Shown: positions 40,054 to 50,109, counted from the stretch's first letter. The stretch: DNA of 64,000 nucleotides from Chromobacterium violaceum ATCC 12472 (GCF_000007705.1 NC_005085.1:3729752-3793751), one strand, 5' to 3'. Translations and numbers: made by a program. The notes: generated by a model from the sequence alone, not told the origin.

Positions 40054-41580
40054 TTAAATTTGGCTTACTGGAATCTTGCCAATCTTCACCCGCCACTCCG
40101 CCGGGCCGGTGTTGTGCACCGAGGTGCCACAGGAATCCACCGCCACCGTCACCGGCATGTCCTTGACCTCGAACTCGTAGATCGCCTCCATGCCCAGGTC
40201 GGCGAAGCCCACCACCTTGGACGCCTTGATCGCCTTGGACACCAGGTAAGCCGAACCGCCGACGGCCATCAGGTAGACCGCCTTGTTGTCCTTGATCGCC
40301 TCTATCGCCGCCGGACCGCGCTCGGCCTTGCCTATCATGCCCAGCAAGCCGGTCTGCTCCAGCATCTGGCGCGTGAACTTGTCCATCCGCGTGGCGGTGG
40401 TCGGGCCGGCCGGGCCGACGACTTCGTCTCGCACCGGATCGACCGGGCCGACGTAGTAGATGAAGCGGTTGGTGAAGTCCACCGGCAGCTTCTCGCCCTT
40501 GTTCAGCATATCGATCATGCGCTTGTGCGCGGCGTCGCGGCCGGTCAGGATCTTGCCGTTCAGCAGCAGCACGTCGCCCGGCTGCCAGCTGGCCACTTCT
40601 TCCTTGGTGATCTTGTCCAGGTCCACGCGCTTGCCGGACGAGGCGTCGTAGGTGATGTCCGGCCAGTCTTCCAGGCTAGGCGTTTCCAGGTGGGCCGGGC
40701 CGCTGCCGTCCAGGTGGAAATGGATGTGGCGGGTGGCGGCGCAGTTGGGGATCATCGCCACCGGCAGCGACGCCGCGTGGGTCGGGTAATCCAGGATCTT
40801 CACGTCCAGCACCGTGGTCAGGCCGCCCAGGCCCTGGGCGCCGATGCCCAGCGCGTTGACCTTGTCGAACAGCTCCAGCCGCAGCGCCTCGACGCGGGAC
40901 AGCTCGGCGCCGGCCGCGGCCTTGGCCTTCAGCTCGTGGATGTCGACGTGGTCCATCAGCGACTCTTTCGCCAGCAGCATCGCCTTCTCCGGCGTGCCGC
41001 CGATGCCGATGCCGAGAATGCCAGGCGGACACCAGCCGGCGCCCATGGTCGGCACGGTCTTCAGCACCCAGTCGACGATGGAATCGGACGGGTTCAGCAT
41101 CACCATCTTGGACTTGTTTTCCGAGCCGCCGCCCTTGGCCGCGCAGATCACCTCCACCTGGTCGCCTTCGACGATCTCGAAGTGCACCACGGCCGGGGTA
41201 TTGTCCTTGGAGTTCTGGCGCTTGCCGGCCGGGTCCAGCAGCACGGAGGCGCGCAGCTTGTTGTCCGGGTGGTTGTAGGCGCGGCGCACGCCTTCGTTGA
41301 CCATCTCCTGCACGCTGAGCTGGGCGTCCCACTGCACTTTCATGCCCACTTTCAGGAACACCACGGCGATGCCGGTATCCTGGCAGATCGGCCGGCGGCC
41401 TTCGGCGCACATGCGGCTGTTGACCAGGATCTGCGCCATCGCGTCCTTGGCGGCGGTGCTCTCCTCGTTCAGGTAAGCCTGGTACAGCGCGTCGATATAG
41501 TCTTTAGGGTGGTAGCAACTGATGTACTGGAAGGCATCGGCGATGCTCTGGATGAAGTCTTCCTGGCGGATGATGGTCAT
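40054..41580 (-). CDS. Class I fumarate hydratase ([4Fe-4S], FumA/FumB type)
   Basis: 508 aa. Interconverts fumarate and malate in the TCA cycle. Iron-sulfur ligands are seen as Cys in ICQDTG, in GAGWCPPG and in IPNCAATRH. The C-terminal half carries YYVGPVDPVRDEVVGPAGPTTATRMD. Length is that of the single-chain enzyme. ATG 41580 directly follows GCCTT with a weak ribosome site; the next in-frame start is much further in. It stands alone. Confidence 0.96.
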   Translation of the reverse strand: MTIIRQEDFIQSIADAFQYISCYHPKDYIDALYQAYLNEESTAAKDAMAQILVNSRMCAEGRRPICQDTGIAVVFLKVGMKVQWDAQLSVQEMVNEGVRRAYNHPDNKLRASVLLDPAGKRQNSKDNTPAVVHFEIVEGDQVEVICAAKGGGSENKSKMVMLNPSDSIVDWVLKTVPTMGAGWCPPGILGIGIGGTPEKAMLLAKESLMDHVDIHELKAKAAAGAELSRVEALRLELFDKVNALGIGAQGLGGLTTVLDVKILDYPTHAASLPVAMIPNCAATRHIHFHLDGSGPAHLETPSLEDWPDITYDASSGKRVDLDKITKEEVASWQPGDVLLLNGKILTGRDAAHKRMIDMLNKGEKLPVDFTNRFIYYVGPVDPVRDEVVGPAGPTTATRMDKFTRQMLEQTGLLGMIGKAERGPAAIEAIKDNKAVYLMAVGGSAYLVSKAIKASKVVGFADLGMEAIYEFEVKDMPVTVAVDSCGTSVHNTGPAEWRVKIGKIPVSQI

Positions 41581-41760
41581 AAGGCTGTCTCGAGAAACCG
41601 GGCGCCGGTGCGGCCGCCCGTGAATTACCCCGCCGCCGGCGCACCGATCTGCCTGCGCCTTGCGACAACTAAAAACCTAGTGTTGATTGTAACACCGTCT
41701 GTCATGAACTTTGACCCCGGACAAGGCGCGCGGCCGGCTATCCCGCCCGGCATCGGACGC

Positions 41761-41795
41761 AAAAAAGCCGCCGGCGCCTAAAGGCCGCGGCGGCG
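41761..41795 (-). terminator. Intrinsic terminator of the mgtC-like gene
   Basis: Minus strand: GCCGCCGCGGCC...GGCGCCGGCGGC stem followed by TTTTTT, 20 bp past the stop. Confidence 0.85.
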
Positions 41796-41815
41796 GATGC
41801 CGGAAAGACTTGCGC

Positions 41816-42544
41816 TCACTCGCTGGTGCTGGTGTTCCAGTATGCCTGGCTGATATAGGGCTTGGCCGCCAGCTCGGCGGCGATGCGGTCCAGTTCGTCC
41901 GAATCCACCGAGGTGGCCAGCAGCGTGGCGGTCATCTCCACCTCGTCGTCGCCGAAGGCCTCGACATCCAGATCCCCCACCGGGTAATTGGCCTTCTCCA
42001 GCAATTGCCCCACCTGGGCCAGCGCCTGCTTCTGCTCCTCGCGGGTGGCGATCACGCACAGCTGGTAAGTGACTTCGCTGGCGTCGTCGTCTATCGGGCG
42101 GCGGTTGATGGAGTTGACCACCGGCCGCAGCAGCGTGTTCACCGCCAGCACGAACACGGTGGTCAGGATGGCCTGGCCCAGCATGCCGGCGCCGGCGCAG
42201 GCGCCGGTGGCCGCCGAGCCCCACAGCGTGGCGGCGGTGTTCAGGCCGCGCACGTTCAAGCCCTCCTTCATGATGGTGCCGGCACCGAGAAAACCCACGC
42301 CGGACACCACGTAAGCCACCACCCGCGACGCGCTGCCTGAGCCGTCCAGCTGCAAGGCCATATTGACGAAGGCCGCCGCGCTCACCGCCACCAGGGCGTT
42401 GGTGCGCAAGCCGGCGGTGCGCTGGCGGTACTGCCGCTCCAGCCCGATCACGGTGCCGCAGGCGAAGGCCATCGCCAGGCAGATCAGCGAATGCAGCAGG
42501 CCGAACCAATCCAGCTCGAACATATTGTGCAGGTTGTAATGCAT
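41816..42544 (-). CDS. MgtC/SapB family membrane protein
   Basis: 242 aa. About five transmembrane segments (1-150) with the MgtC signature CGTVIGLERQYRQRTAGLRTNALV and SGVGFLGAGTIMKEG. The soluble C-terminal domain (about 155-242) is ACT-like. MgtC proteins act in Mg2+-limited growth and can inhibit the F1Fo ATP synthase. AGGAGG precedes ATG 42544. It follows an NRAMP-family gene by about 140 bp with a large hairpin in between. The two may be cotranscribed with attenuation (inference). Confidence 0.93.
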   Translation of the reverse strand: MHYNLHNMFELDWFGLLHSLICLAMAFACGTVIGLERQYRQRTAGLRTNALVAVSAAAFVNMALQLDGSGSASRVVAYVVSGVGFLGAGTIMKEGLNVRGLNTAATLWGSAATGACAGAGMLGQAILTTVFVLAVNTLLRPVVNSINRRPIDDDASEVTYQLCVIATREEQKQALAQVGQLLEKANYPVGDLDVEAFGDDEVEMTATLLATSVDSDELDRIAAELAAKPYISQAYWNTSTSE

Positions 42545-42580
42545 GCGTCCTCCTTGTTATCCGGTTTCTTATAAGGAACA

Positions 42581-42613
42581 TGCATGGTGGTTTTCCGCGA
42601 AAGCCACCATGCA
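42581..42613 (-). promoter_or_regulatory. Long leader hairpin between NRAMP-like gene and mgtC
   Basis: TGCATGGTGG paired with CCACCATGCA, extended by TTTC/GAAA to a 15-bp stem (one G-T pair) with a CGC loop. It sits 37 nt before the mgtC ATG on the minus strand, with no T-tract after it. It could be an mRNA-processing or leader-control element. Confidence 0.6.
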
Positions 42614-42681
42614 CCGGTCCCTAATATGGCAAAAGCCGGCGCCACGCCTTGCGCGGCACCGGCCCCACCTTAACCCGCCGC

Positions 42682-44334
42682 TTACTGGCCGAGCAAGGCG
42701 ACCTGCGTCACCTTGTACACCACCATGATGACAGCCACCACCAGATAGCCGCGCAGCACGGCCATCCACATGCGGTTGCTGCGCGACAGCGCCATCGGCT
42801 TCAGCTGGGCCAGCGGCGGCATGCGCCAGGTCTGCATGTACAGCTTGCTGGGCTTGGCCTCCTCCTGCAGGTCGGCGCCGGTTTCGGCGTCGCGGCGCAG
42901 CTTGACGACATGCGCGGCGATCACCACGATGCCGCCGACGATGCCGCCGCCGACCAGCACGTTGACGATGGTCTGGCTGGAAATGTCCGGCCACAGCACC
43001 GAGGCGGTCAGGATCACCGACAACAGCACCAGCACCGCCGCCACCAGGCCGGTGAACAGATTGGTCCAGCGGCCGTTCACCCACGGGCCCAGCACATCCT
43101 TGTCATTGCACAGCAGCAGCAGGAACACCGAGGCGGACGGCAGCAGCACGCCGGCCAGCGTCTGCACCGCGTTGGTCAGCAGGCCCAGCGGCACGCCCGG
43201 GATCAGCACCAGGGACGCGGCGCCGGCGATCAGCAGGAAATACACCAGGTAGAAGGCGCGGGCGTCGGACGGTTTGCGGTGCAGCGAATGCTTCATGTTC
43301 AGCACGTCGGCCAGCGCGTAGGCGGTGGACAGCGACACCGCGCTGGCGCCGATCAGGCTGGCGTCGATCAGCGCGACCGCGAACAGCACGCCTGCCAGAT
43401 GGCTGTGGTATTTCCCCAGGCCGGCGGCGACCGCGCCGGCGTCCTGGAAATTGCCGAATTCCGGCTTGCCGGCGAACAGCGCGGCGGCCATGCCGATGAT
43501 GGCGACGGCGCCGATCAGCACCAGCACGATGCCCAGCCACAGGTCGGCGCGCTCGTACTTGATGAAGCGCGGCGTGATGCGCTTGTCTATCACGTAGCTT
43601 TGCTGGAAGAACAGCTGCCACGGCGCCACCGTGGTGCCGACGATGCCGATGATCAGCAGCATCACGTCGGACAGCTTGCCGCCGGCCGGCATGCCGGGCA
43701 CGAACAGGTCGTGGCCGATCTGGGACATCGGCGGATGCACCATCATGAACACCGGCACCAACAGCAGGCTGAACACCACCAGGATCAGCGAAAAGCGCTC
43801 GAAGCGGCGAAAGTCGCCGGTGCCGGCAGCGGCCATCACCAGGCCGGCGGCGGCGATCACGCCCCATGCCTTGGGCAGCCCCAGGTATTGCAGGCCCAGC
43901 GTGATGCCGATGAATTCGGTGACGATGGTCAGCGCGTTCAGCAGGAACAGGTCGATGGCGCTGAAAGCGCCCCAGAATTTGCCGAACCGCTCCAGGATCA
44001 GCCGGGCATGGCCGACGCCGGTGACCGCGCCCAGGCGCAGCACCATTTCCTGGTTCACGTACAGCACCGGGATCAGCAGGATCAGCGTCCACAGCAGCGA
44101 GGTGCCATAGTTCTGGCCGGCCTGGGCGTAGGTGCTGAAGGCGCCGGCGTCGTTGTCGCCGACCATCACGATCAGGCCGGGACCCAGGATGGCCAGCAGC
44201 GTGCGCAGCCGCTGCCAGAGGCCGTTGCGCGCGGCCACGTCGCCGTGGCGGATGGTGCCGAATGCGCCGCGGATGTCTCCGACGTGGGCGCTGTCGAGTA
44301 CAGCTTCGTTCTTGACGTTATTCGTCATTGTCAT
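42682..44334 (-). CDS. NRAMP-family divalent-metal transporter, non-canonical metal site
   Basis: 550 aa, longer than typical MntH (about 410), about 11-12 transmembrane segments. The helix-1 unwound motif, DPGN in classical NRAMPs, reads GDNDAGAFSTY. Helix 6, MPH in classical members, reads VAPWQLFFQQS. The selectivity Met is thus missing, so Mn2+/Fe2+ uptake should not be assumed. The MgtC neighbour suggests a Mg2+-related role (inference), as in NRAMP-related magnesium transporters. A C-terminal soluble/tail part extends beyond residue 450. ATG 44334 has GGAG upstream; ATG 44328 is possible. A hairpin (44344-44371) lies just before the start. Confidence 0.88.
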   Translation of the reverse strand: MTMTNNVKNEAVLDSAHVGDIRGAFGTIRHGDVAARNGLWQRLRTLLAILGPGLIVMVGDNDAGAFSTYAQAGQNYGTSLLWTLILLIPVLYVNQEMVLRLGAVTGVGHARLILERFGKFWGAFSAIDLFLLNALTIVTEFIGITLGLQYLGLPKAWGVIAAAGLVMAAAGTGDFRRFERFSLILVVFSLLLVPVFMMVHPPMSQIGHDLFVPGMPAGGKLSDVMLLIIGIVGTTVAPWQLFFQQSYVIDKRITPRFIKYERADLWLGIVLVLIGAVAIIGMAAALFAGKPEFGNFQDAGAVAAGLGKYHSHLAGVLFAVALIDASLIGASAVSLSTAYALADVLNMKHSLHRKPSDARAFYLVYFLLIAGAASLVLIPGVPLGLLTNAVQTLAGVLLPSASVFLLLLCNDKDVLGPWVNGRWTNLFTGLVAAVLVLLSVILTASVLWPDISSQTIVNVLVGGGIVGGIVVIAAHVVKLRRDAETGADLQEEAKPSKLYMQTWRMPPLAQLKPMALSRSNRMWMAVLRGYLVVAVIMVVYKVTQVALLGQ

Positions 44335-44895
44335 CGTCTCCGAACGGGCGGCGCAAGCGGGGACCGCCCGTCGTTTTTCAAGCAAACGAAGGCATGCGGG
44401 CATGGACGCGGCGGCGTCTGCCGGACGGATGAACGCCGGGCGGATGCAAACGCGCGCATGCGCAAACCTGATTTAGGCGTCCGACAGAGTTCGGTACGCG
44501 GTCATCAGCAGTAACGGTATTGGGGTAAGCACGCGGCTGCGGCGGAACGGCCGAGCCTTGGGATGCGCACTGTCTGGCCTCGCGGCGGGACAGCGGCCAA
44601 TGAAATGGTGACGATGCCTTTGCCGGTCAGCGCGACCCGGTGGATAACCAACTACTACTGCAACTTTCCAAGGCATCAGCCCCCAGTTATGAAAACGCGG
44701 CGATGGTAATCCCGGCGCGAAATCAACGTCAACACCCCGATGACGCCGCATTTTCGCGCCGCAACACGGCCATGCGCAGCTATCTGCCACGGCATGGCCG
44801 GCTATCGATCCGGCGCGCGGATTTGCCTTCGCTCTCGCGTGATAGGCGCAATAAAACGCCACGCCGGCCAGGTAAATTTTTGTTAATGGATTGTG
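44335..44895. other. Long gap upstream of the NRAMP-like gene
   Basis: 561 bases without a credible gene; an open frame at 44473-44862 (minus) has His/Arg/Pro-rich random-like composition. An inverted repeat ACGGGCGG/CCGCCCGT at 44344-44371 is next to the NRAMP start. The right end (44873-44900) is AT-rich. I looked for metal-riboswitch motifs and saw none that convinced me. Confidence 0.5.
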
Positions 44896-45792
44896 TTATT
44901 TATTTACAAAAGCCGGCCGCTTCGCGCCGCCCAGCCGCAGCAGGCCCTGGCCCAGCGCCACGCCCAGCAGGATCAGCCCGCCGCCCAGCCAGTGGTAATG
45001 GTGGATGGTTTCGCCCAGTAGCGCGCTGGCCAGCAGCGCGGTGAACAGCGGCAGCAGGTTCATGAAGATGGCGGTGCGCTCGCTGCCCAGCTTCTGGATG
45101 CCGCGCATCCAGAAATAGGCGGCCACCAGAGAAGAGCCGATGCCGGCGAACAGCACCAGGCCGATGCCCTTGGCCGGAATGGCCATGCTCTGCGCGGTCA
45201 GCGTCAGCGGCAACAGCAGCAATACCGCCAGGCTGGCCTGCAGATAGAGATTGAGCCAGGCGCCGAACGGCGGCGCCCAGCGCCGCAGCAGGATGCCGTA
45301 CAGCGCGTAGGACGCGGCGCCGGCCAGGATCAGCGCGTCGCCGGTGTTGACGCCGTTGGCCAGCAGGCTGGCGGGGTCGCCCTTGCCCAGCAGGTAAACC
45401 ACGCCGGACAGCGACACCGCCACGCCCAGCCAGGCCAGCGCCGCCACTTTCTGCCGGAAAACCGCCGCATTGAGCAGCAAGCCCAGCAGCGGCACCAGCG
45501 CGGTGATCACGCCCATATTGGTGGCGCTGGTGCTGTGCGCCGCGTAATAGGCCAGGCACTGGAACATCACCATGCCCAGCATCGCCAGAACCAGCAGCTT
45601 GCCCAGCCAGGGCTTCAGCTCGCCCATCCGGCGGCGCAAAACGGGCAGGCAGAACGGCGTCAGCACCAGCGCCGCCAGCAGCCAGCGGTAAATCGAGATC
45701 GCCGCCGGGTCCAGCACTTGGGCGGCGGCCTTGGAAACGATGGTGTTGGCGGCCCAGATCAGCACCGCCAGCAGAGGAAACAGCATGGCCAT
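44896..45792 (-). CDS. EamA-family (DMT) exporter
   Basis: 298 aa, ten transmembrane segments in two EamA repeats. LLAVLIWAANTIVSKAA and SIYRWLLAALVL are the first-repeat hallmarks, and LGETIHHYHWLGGGLILLGV the second. Probable metabolite or amino-acid exporter, substrate unknown. TAAGGAGG lies right before ATG 45792. Divergent from an AraC-type regulator 96 bp away, which probably controls it. Confidence 0.9.
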   Translation of the reverse strand: MAMLFPLLAVLIWAANTIVSKAAAQVLDPAAISIYRWLLAALVLTPFCLPVLRRRMGELKPWLGKLLVLAMLGMVMFQCLAYYAAHSTSATNMGVITALVPLLGLLLNAAVFRQKVAALAWLGVAVSLSGVVYLLGKGDPASLLANGVNTGDALILAGAASYALYGILLRRWAPPFGAWLNLYLQASLAVLLLLPLTLTAQSMAIPAKGIGLVLFAGIGSSLVAAYFWMRGIQKLGSERTAIFMNLLPLFTALLASALLGETIHHYHWLGGGLILLGVALGQGLLRLGGAKRPAFVNK

Positions 45793-45888
45793 CACAGCCT
45801 CCTTAGACTCTATCCGGTCTATTGTAGAACCGTCTGTTATGGACGATATAATGCAAAACGGACAAATCACTGAGGCAAACCGGACAAT
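45793..45888. promoter_or_regulatory. Divergent control region with GGAC(A/G)A repeats
   Basis: Between the EamA exporter and AraC gene. A TATAAT box (45847-45852) faces the AraC gene. GGACGATAT (45841), GGACAAAT (45860) and GGACAATAT (45882) are direct repeats 19 and 22 bp apart, candidate regulator sites. Confidence 0.45.
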
Positions 45889-46710
45889 ATGGACGGCTCG
45901 GAAAACGACTATTTCGCCGGCGACCAGGGCCTGCCGGAGCCGGCGCCGCTGATCTTCCGCTTCCACCGCTTCACGCCGAAAAGCGAGTTCGCCCGCCATC
46001 GCCATCGTTGGGGACAGCTGAGCCGCATCAACCTGGGCATGATGGAGCTGCTGCTGGACGACAGGCGGGTGGTGGCCACCGCGCAATACCTGCTGTGGAC
46101 GCCGCCGGCGGAGCCGCACGCGGCCTACATCCACCAGGCGATGCATTACACCTCGATCTACGTCGGCGACGAGGTGGCCGCGCGGCTGCCGCTGTCGACC
46201 TGTCTGCTGGAGCAGACGCCGCTGGTGCGCGCGCTGCTGGACGACTTCGGCCAGCGCCAGATCACGACGCCGACCGATCCCTGGGACATCCGCCAGGCCG
46301 AGCTGCTATGCCGGCGCATCCTGCAATCCGGACGCGAGGCCAGCTACCTGCCCGACAGCCGGCAGCGGTTGCTGCAGCCGATACTGGACGCCATACGCCA
46401 GGACCCGGCCGACACCACGCCGCTGAAAGCCTGGGCGGAACGGGTGTTCAGCACCGAGCGCACGCTGGCGCGGCTGTTCCAGCGCGAGCTGGGCATGAGC
46501 TTCGGTCAATGGCGCAACCGGGCGCGGCTGCTGGAAGCCTTGTCCGGGCTCAAGCAGGGCGACAGCGTGCAGGCCATCTCCGCTCGGCTGGGCTACGCGA
46601 CGCCATCGGCCTTCATCGCCATGTTCCAGAAACATCTGGGCGACTCGCCGGAACGCTACCGCCGCCAACTGCTGGAAAGCGGCGGCTGGCCCGACGAATT
46701 CAGCGCTTGA
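45889..46710 (+). CDS. AraC-family transcriptional regulator
   Basis: 273 aa. N-terminal cupin-like sensor (about 20-100, [23 protein letters not shown]) and C-terminal pair of AraC helix-turn-helices (about 165-260: [20 protein letters not shown] and [20 protein letters not shown]). Transcribed away from the EamA exporter gene, its likely target. Its last 11 bp overlap the convergent photolyase gene. Confidence 0.9.
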   Translation: MDGSENDYFAGDQGLPEPAPLIFRFHRFTPKSEFARHRHRWGQLSRINLGMMELLLDDRRVVATAQYLLWTPPAEPHAAYIHQAMHYTSIYVGDEVAARLPLSTCLLEQTPLVRALLDDFGQRQITTPTDPWDIRQAELLCRRILQSGREASYLPDSRQRLLQPILDAIRQDPADTTPLKAWAERVFSTERTLARLFQRELGMSFGQWRNRARLLEALSGLKQGDSVQAISARLGYATPSAFIAMFQKHLGDSPERYRRQLLESGGWPDEFSA

Positions 46711-48115
46711 ACAGCGCCAGCGCCAGCTCGCGCTGAACCGCGTGGTCGACGATGGGATGCGGATAGTCGCGTCCCAGCCGCACGCCGGCTGACATCAGTT
46801 GTTCCGGCTTGGCCTGCCACGGCGCGTGGATCAGCTTGTCCGGCAGCGCCGCCAGCTCCGGCACGTAACGGCGGATGAAGCGGCCGTCGGGGTCGAACTT
46901 CTCGCTCTGGCTGACCGGATTGAAGATGCGGAAATAAGGCTGGGCGTCGCAACCGGTGCTGGCCGCCCACTGCCAGCCGCCGTTGTTGGCCGCCAGGTCG
47001 AAGTCCAGCAGTTTCTCGGCAAAGTACTGCTCCCCCCAGCGCCAGTCGATCAGCAGATCCTTGACCAGGAAGCTGGCCGCCACCATGCGCAAGCGGTTGT
47101 GCATGTAGCCGCTGCGATTGAGCTGACGCATCGCCGCGTCCACCAGCGGGTAGCCGGTGCGGCCTTCGCGCCAGGCGTCGAACCATTCCGGATCGTTGGG
47201 AAACGGCAACGCGTCGTACTCCGGCTTGAACGCGTGCTTCGCCGCATCGGGCCGGTGCCACAGCACCTGCTGGTAGAAGTCGCGCCAGATCAGCTCGCTC
47301 AGCCAGGTCATCGCGCCTTCGCCGCCGTCATGCCAGGCGTAGGCGGCCAGCCGGCGGATGGAGAGAGTGCCGAAGCGCAGGTGGACGCTGAGATAGGACA
47401 CGCCCTTGACGCCGGGAAAGTCGCGCTGCGCCTTGTAGCGCTCGATGCGGCCGGCGAAGTCGGCGAACAGCGCCTCGGCCCCGGCCGCGCCGGCCTTGAC
47501 CGGCAGCGAGGCCAGATCGCTGGGCAGGAAACCGATATCGGCCAGGCTGGGCATGGATTGCGGTTCACGCGGCATCAGCGCGTCCAGATAGCGCCGCACC
47601 GGGTAGGCCTGCAGGTGGAACGGCGTCAGTTTCTTCAACCAGGCGTTCTTGTACGGCGTGAACACCGAGAACGGTTTGCCGGCCCCGGTCAAGACTTCGT
47701 CGGTCTCGAAAATCACCTGGTCTTTGCTGTCGCGGAAGGCGACGCCCTGTTCGGCCAGCCGTTGCGCCACCTCGGCGTCGCGCGCGCGGGCGGCCGGCTC
47801 GTAGTCGCGGTTGCAGAATACCGCCTCGGCGCCCAATTCCGCCGCCAGCCGCGGTATCTCGTGTTGCGGCAGGCCATGGCGGATCAGCAGGTCGCCGCCC
47901 AGCTGGTTCAGCTCGGCCTTCAGCGCCGCCGCGCTCTGCCAGATGAAATCCACGCGCCGGTCGTCGCGCGGCAAGGCCGCGAGTATCGAGGCATCGAACA
48001 CGAACACCGGCAGCACGGCCTCGCTGTGCTTCAGCGCATGGTAAAAAGCGGCGTGGTCGTCCAGCCGCAGGTCGCGGCGCAGCCAGACCAAGGCCGTCCG
48101 ATAACGTTTGCTCAT
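46700..48115 (-). CDS. phrB: Deoxyribodipyrimidine photo-lyase
   Basis: 471 aa class I CPD photolyase. N-terminal antenna domain ([21 protein letters not shown]) and FAD domain with [48 protein letters not shown] and [20 protein letters not shown] (Trp and other FAD contacts). It repairs cyclobutane dimers with blue light. ATG 48115 overlaps the LysR stop (ATGA), so the two genes are translationally coupled although functionally unrelated. Confidence 0.97.
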   Translation of the reverse strand: MSKRYRTALVWLRRDLRLDDHAAFYHALKHSEAVLPVFVFDASILAALPRDDRRVDFIWQSAAALKAELNQLGGDLLIRHGLPQHEIPRLAAELGAEAVFCNRDYEPAARARDAEVAQRLAEQGVAFRDSKDQVIFETDEVLTGAGKPFSVFTPYKNAWLKKLTPFHLQAYPVRRYLDALMPREPQSMPSLADIGFLPSDLASLPVKAGAAGAEALFADFAGRIERYKAQRDFPGVKGVSYLSVHLRFGTLSIRRLAAYAWHDGGEGAMTWLSELIWRDFYQQVLWHRPDAAKHAFKPEYDALPFPNDPEWFDAWREGRTGYPLVDAAMRQLNRSGYMHNRLRMVAASFLVKDLLIDWRWGEQYFAEKLLDFDLAANNGGWQWAASTGCDAQPYFRIFNPVSQSEKFDPDGRFIRRYVPELAALPDKLIHAPWQAKPEQLMSAGVRLGRDYPHPIVDHAVQRELALALFKR

Positions 48116-49059
48116 GGGCGCTCCCCATATTGAGATGACAGCACAGATGGGGGCAGGTCGCTATCCCACAACGGCCTGTCGCCGCCCAGTTTTTCGTCAA
48201 GGAAGTCGATGAAGGCCCGAGCCTTGGCCGGCAGCCGCCGTTGCGGGAACACCACGTGGATAGCGTGCGGCGGCAGCGGGTAATCGGTCAGCACCGCTTC
48301 CAGCCGGCCGGCGGCCAAGTCCGGCCCGACGATGAAGGTGGGCATTTCACAGATGCCCAGGCCGGCCAGCAGCGCGTCGCGCCGCGCCTCGCTGTTGTTG
48401 ACCTGGTAATTGCCGCGAGGCTGCACGCGGATCTCGCCGTCCGGCCCCTGGAAAGTCCAGTAAGCGCCGCCGCGATAGTATGAATAATGGATGCAGTTGT
48501 GCCGCGCCAGCTCGGATGGATGCGCCGGCCTTCCATGCGCCGCCAGGTAGTCCGGCGACGCGCACACCGCTACCCGGCACGGGGCGAGGCGGCGCGCCAC
48601 CATGCGGTTGTCCGGCAGATTGCCGATCCGCACCGCCAGGTCGTAGCCGCCCTCCACCAGGTCTACCATCCTGTCGTCCATCGCCAAGTCCAGCTGGATG
48701 TCCGGATAGCGGCGCAGGAACTCCGCCGCCAGCGGCGACAGGTGCAGCCGGCCGAAAGCCATCGGCGCGGCAACCCGCAGCAAACCCTGCGGCCGGCCCT
48801 GCAGCCCGGCCGCCACCTCCTCCGCCTCGCGGGCCAGCGCGAGCGCGCCGCGGGCGCGGTCGTAATAGCGCTCGCCGGCCTCGGTCAGGCTCAGACTGCG
48901 GGTGGTCCGCTGCAGCAGCCTCACGTTCAAGCCCGCCTCCAATTGTTGCACCCGCTTGCTGACCGCGGATTTGGTCAGCCCCAGCCGTTCGGCGGCGGCA
49001 GAGAAACTGCCGGCCTCGACCACGGCGACGAATATCGGTATCGCGGCGAAATGCTCCAT
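48112..49059 (-). CDS. LysR-family transcriptional regulator
   Basis: 315 aa. N-terminal winged helix (about 1-60: [32 protein letters not shown]) and a periplasmic-binding-like effector domain from about 90. It matches the CrgA/AaeR-like subgroup with [19 protein letters not shown]. Start set at ATG 49059 ([10 protein letters not shown]), as LysR proteins begin a few residues before the helix-turn-helix. It is divergent from the DUF606 transporter pair, a likely target, and coupled to phrB. Confidence 0.93.
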   Translation of the reverse strand: MEHFAAIPIFVAVVEAGSFSAAAERLGLTKSAVSKRVQQLEAGLNVRLLQRTTRSLSLTEAGERYYDRARGALALAREAEEVAAGLQGRPQGLLRVAAPMAFGRLHLSPLAAEFLRRYPDIQLDLAMDDRMVDLVEGGYDLAVRIGNLPDNRMVARRLAPCRVAVCASPDYLAAHGRPAHPSELARHNCIHYSYYRGGAYWTFQGPDGEIRVQPRGNYQVNNSEARRDALLAGLGICEMPTFIVGPDLAAGRLEAVLTDYPLPPHAIHVVFPQRRLPAKARAFIDFLDEKLGGDRPLWDSDLPPSVLSSQYGERP

Positions 49060-49180
49060 CTTATTGTCCACTTTCCATCCGCAATCAGTTTCCAAAAATA
49101 CAGATTATCAGCCAGAAAGACACAATGTACAGTTCTGACATCCGGCCTCGCCGTGTTCATTCAAGACCTAAAGGATTTCC

Positions 49181-49651
49181 ATGCATACCCATCATTCCGC
49201 CGCACAGCCGCTCACGAAGTACGGGCTGAGCGCGCTGGCGCTGCTGGCCGGCGCGCTGCTCGCGCTGATGATCCATTGCAACAGCCGGCTGGCCGCATAC
49301 GGCAATCCGCTGACCGCGTCATGGCTGGCCCACGCGATAGGCATGCTGGCCGCGCTGCTGCTGTGGAAGACCCAGCGGCGCGCGCGCCCCGGCATCGACC
49401 GCCCGCCGCGCTGGGCCTATCTGGGCGGCGTGCCCGGCGCGCTGGTGGTGGCGCTGGCGGCCATCACCGTCAACAGCCCGCTGGCGATGTCCGGCACCCT
49501 CGCGCTGGGCATGGCCGGACAAATGCTGTTCGGCCTGCTGTCCGACCGCTTCGGCCTGTTCGGCATGCCGCGCCGGCCGCTTCGCCTGAACGACGCCTTG
49601 GCGCTGCCGCTGGTGCTCTCCGGCTGCGCGGTCCTGATTTTCGGAGCCTGA
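49181..49651 (+). CDS. DUF606/YdcZ-like small DMT transporter, subunit A
   Basis: 156 aa, about five transmembrane segments: LSALALLAGALLALMIHCNSRLAA at the start and ALVVALAAITVNSPLAMSGTLAL. DUF606 members often come as adjacent pairs and are thought to form heteromers, as here with the next gene. Substrate unknown. It begins with a His-rich MHTHHSA. Divergent from the LysR gene. Confidence 0.8.
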   Translation: MHTHHSAAQPLTKYGLSALALLAGALLALMIHCNSRLAAYGNPLTASWLAHAIGMLAALLLWKTQRRARPGIDRPPRWAYLGGVPGALVVALAAITVNSPLAMSGTLALGMAGQMLFGLLSDRFGLFGMPRRPLRLNDALALPLVLSGCAVLIFGA

Positions 49652-49653
49652 CC

Positions 49654-50109
49654 ATGCTGTTTTTCATGACTTTGGCCATCGCCAACGGGCTGTGCATAGG
49701 CGGCAGCCGCTCCATCAACGGCAAGCTGGCGCAACATGACGGCGCCCTGGCCGCCTCGTTCTGGAACCACCTCGGCGGCTTTCTGTTTTTGAGCCTGTTG
49801 CTGGCCAGCGGCGCTGCGGCGTTTCGCCTGCCCCTGGACGCCCCCTGGAGCGCCTGGTGCGGCGGCGTCATCGGCGCGGCTTTCGTCGCCCTCAATGGCT
49901 TCGCCCTGCCGCGGCTGGGCACGATGAAAACCGCGTTGCTGGTGATCGCCGGCCAGATGCTGTCCGGCGTGCTGATCGATCGGCTTGCGGGCAATGGCGG
50001 CAAATCCGCGCAGGCCCAACTGGCGGGCATCGGGCTGATCGCCCTGGGGCTGTACCTCTCCAAGCGCGGCCCCGCCAAACCGACGGCGGAGGTTAGCGCA
50101 TCGTCTTGA
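49654..50109 (+). CDS. DUF606/YdcZ-like small DMT transporter, subunit B
   Basis: 151 aa, four to five transmembrane segments: FFMTLAIANGLCIGGSRSIN, ASFWNHLGGFLFLSLLLAS, GFALPRLGTMKTALLVIAGQ. Homologous to the preceding protein; starts 2 bp after its stop. The pair probably makes one ten-helix equivalent transporter. Confidence 0.8.
   Translation: MLFFMTLAIANGLCIGGSRSINGKLAQHDGALAASFWNHLGGFLFLSLLLASGAAAFRLPLDAPWSAWCGGVIGAAFVALNGFALPRLGTMKTALLVIAGQMLSGVLIDRLAGNGGKSAQAQLAGIGLIALGLYLSKRGPAKPTAEVSASS

Noticed and set aside
44473-44862. Open frame of 129 codons on the minus strand
   Set aside because: His/Arg/Pro-rich random-like composition, no ribosome site, no recognisable family.
44335-44895. 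Metal-sensing riboswitch (M-box or Mn type) ahead of the NRAMP-like gene
   Set aside because: I found an 8-bp stem by the start codon but not the conserved motifs of either class.
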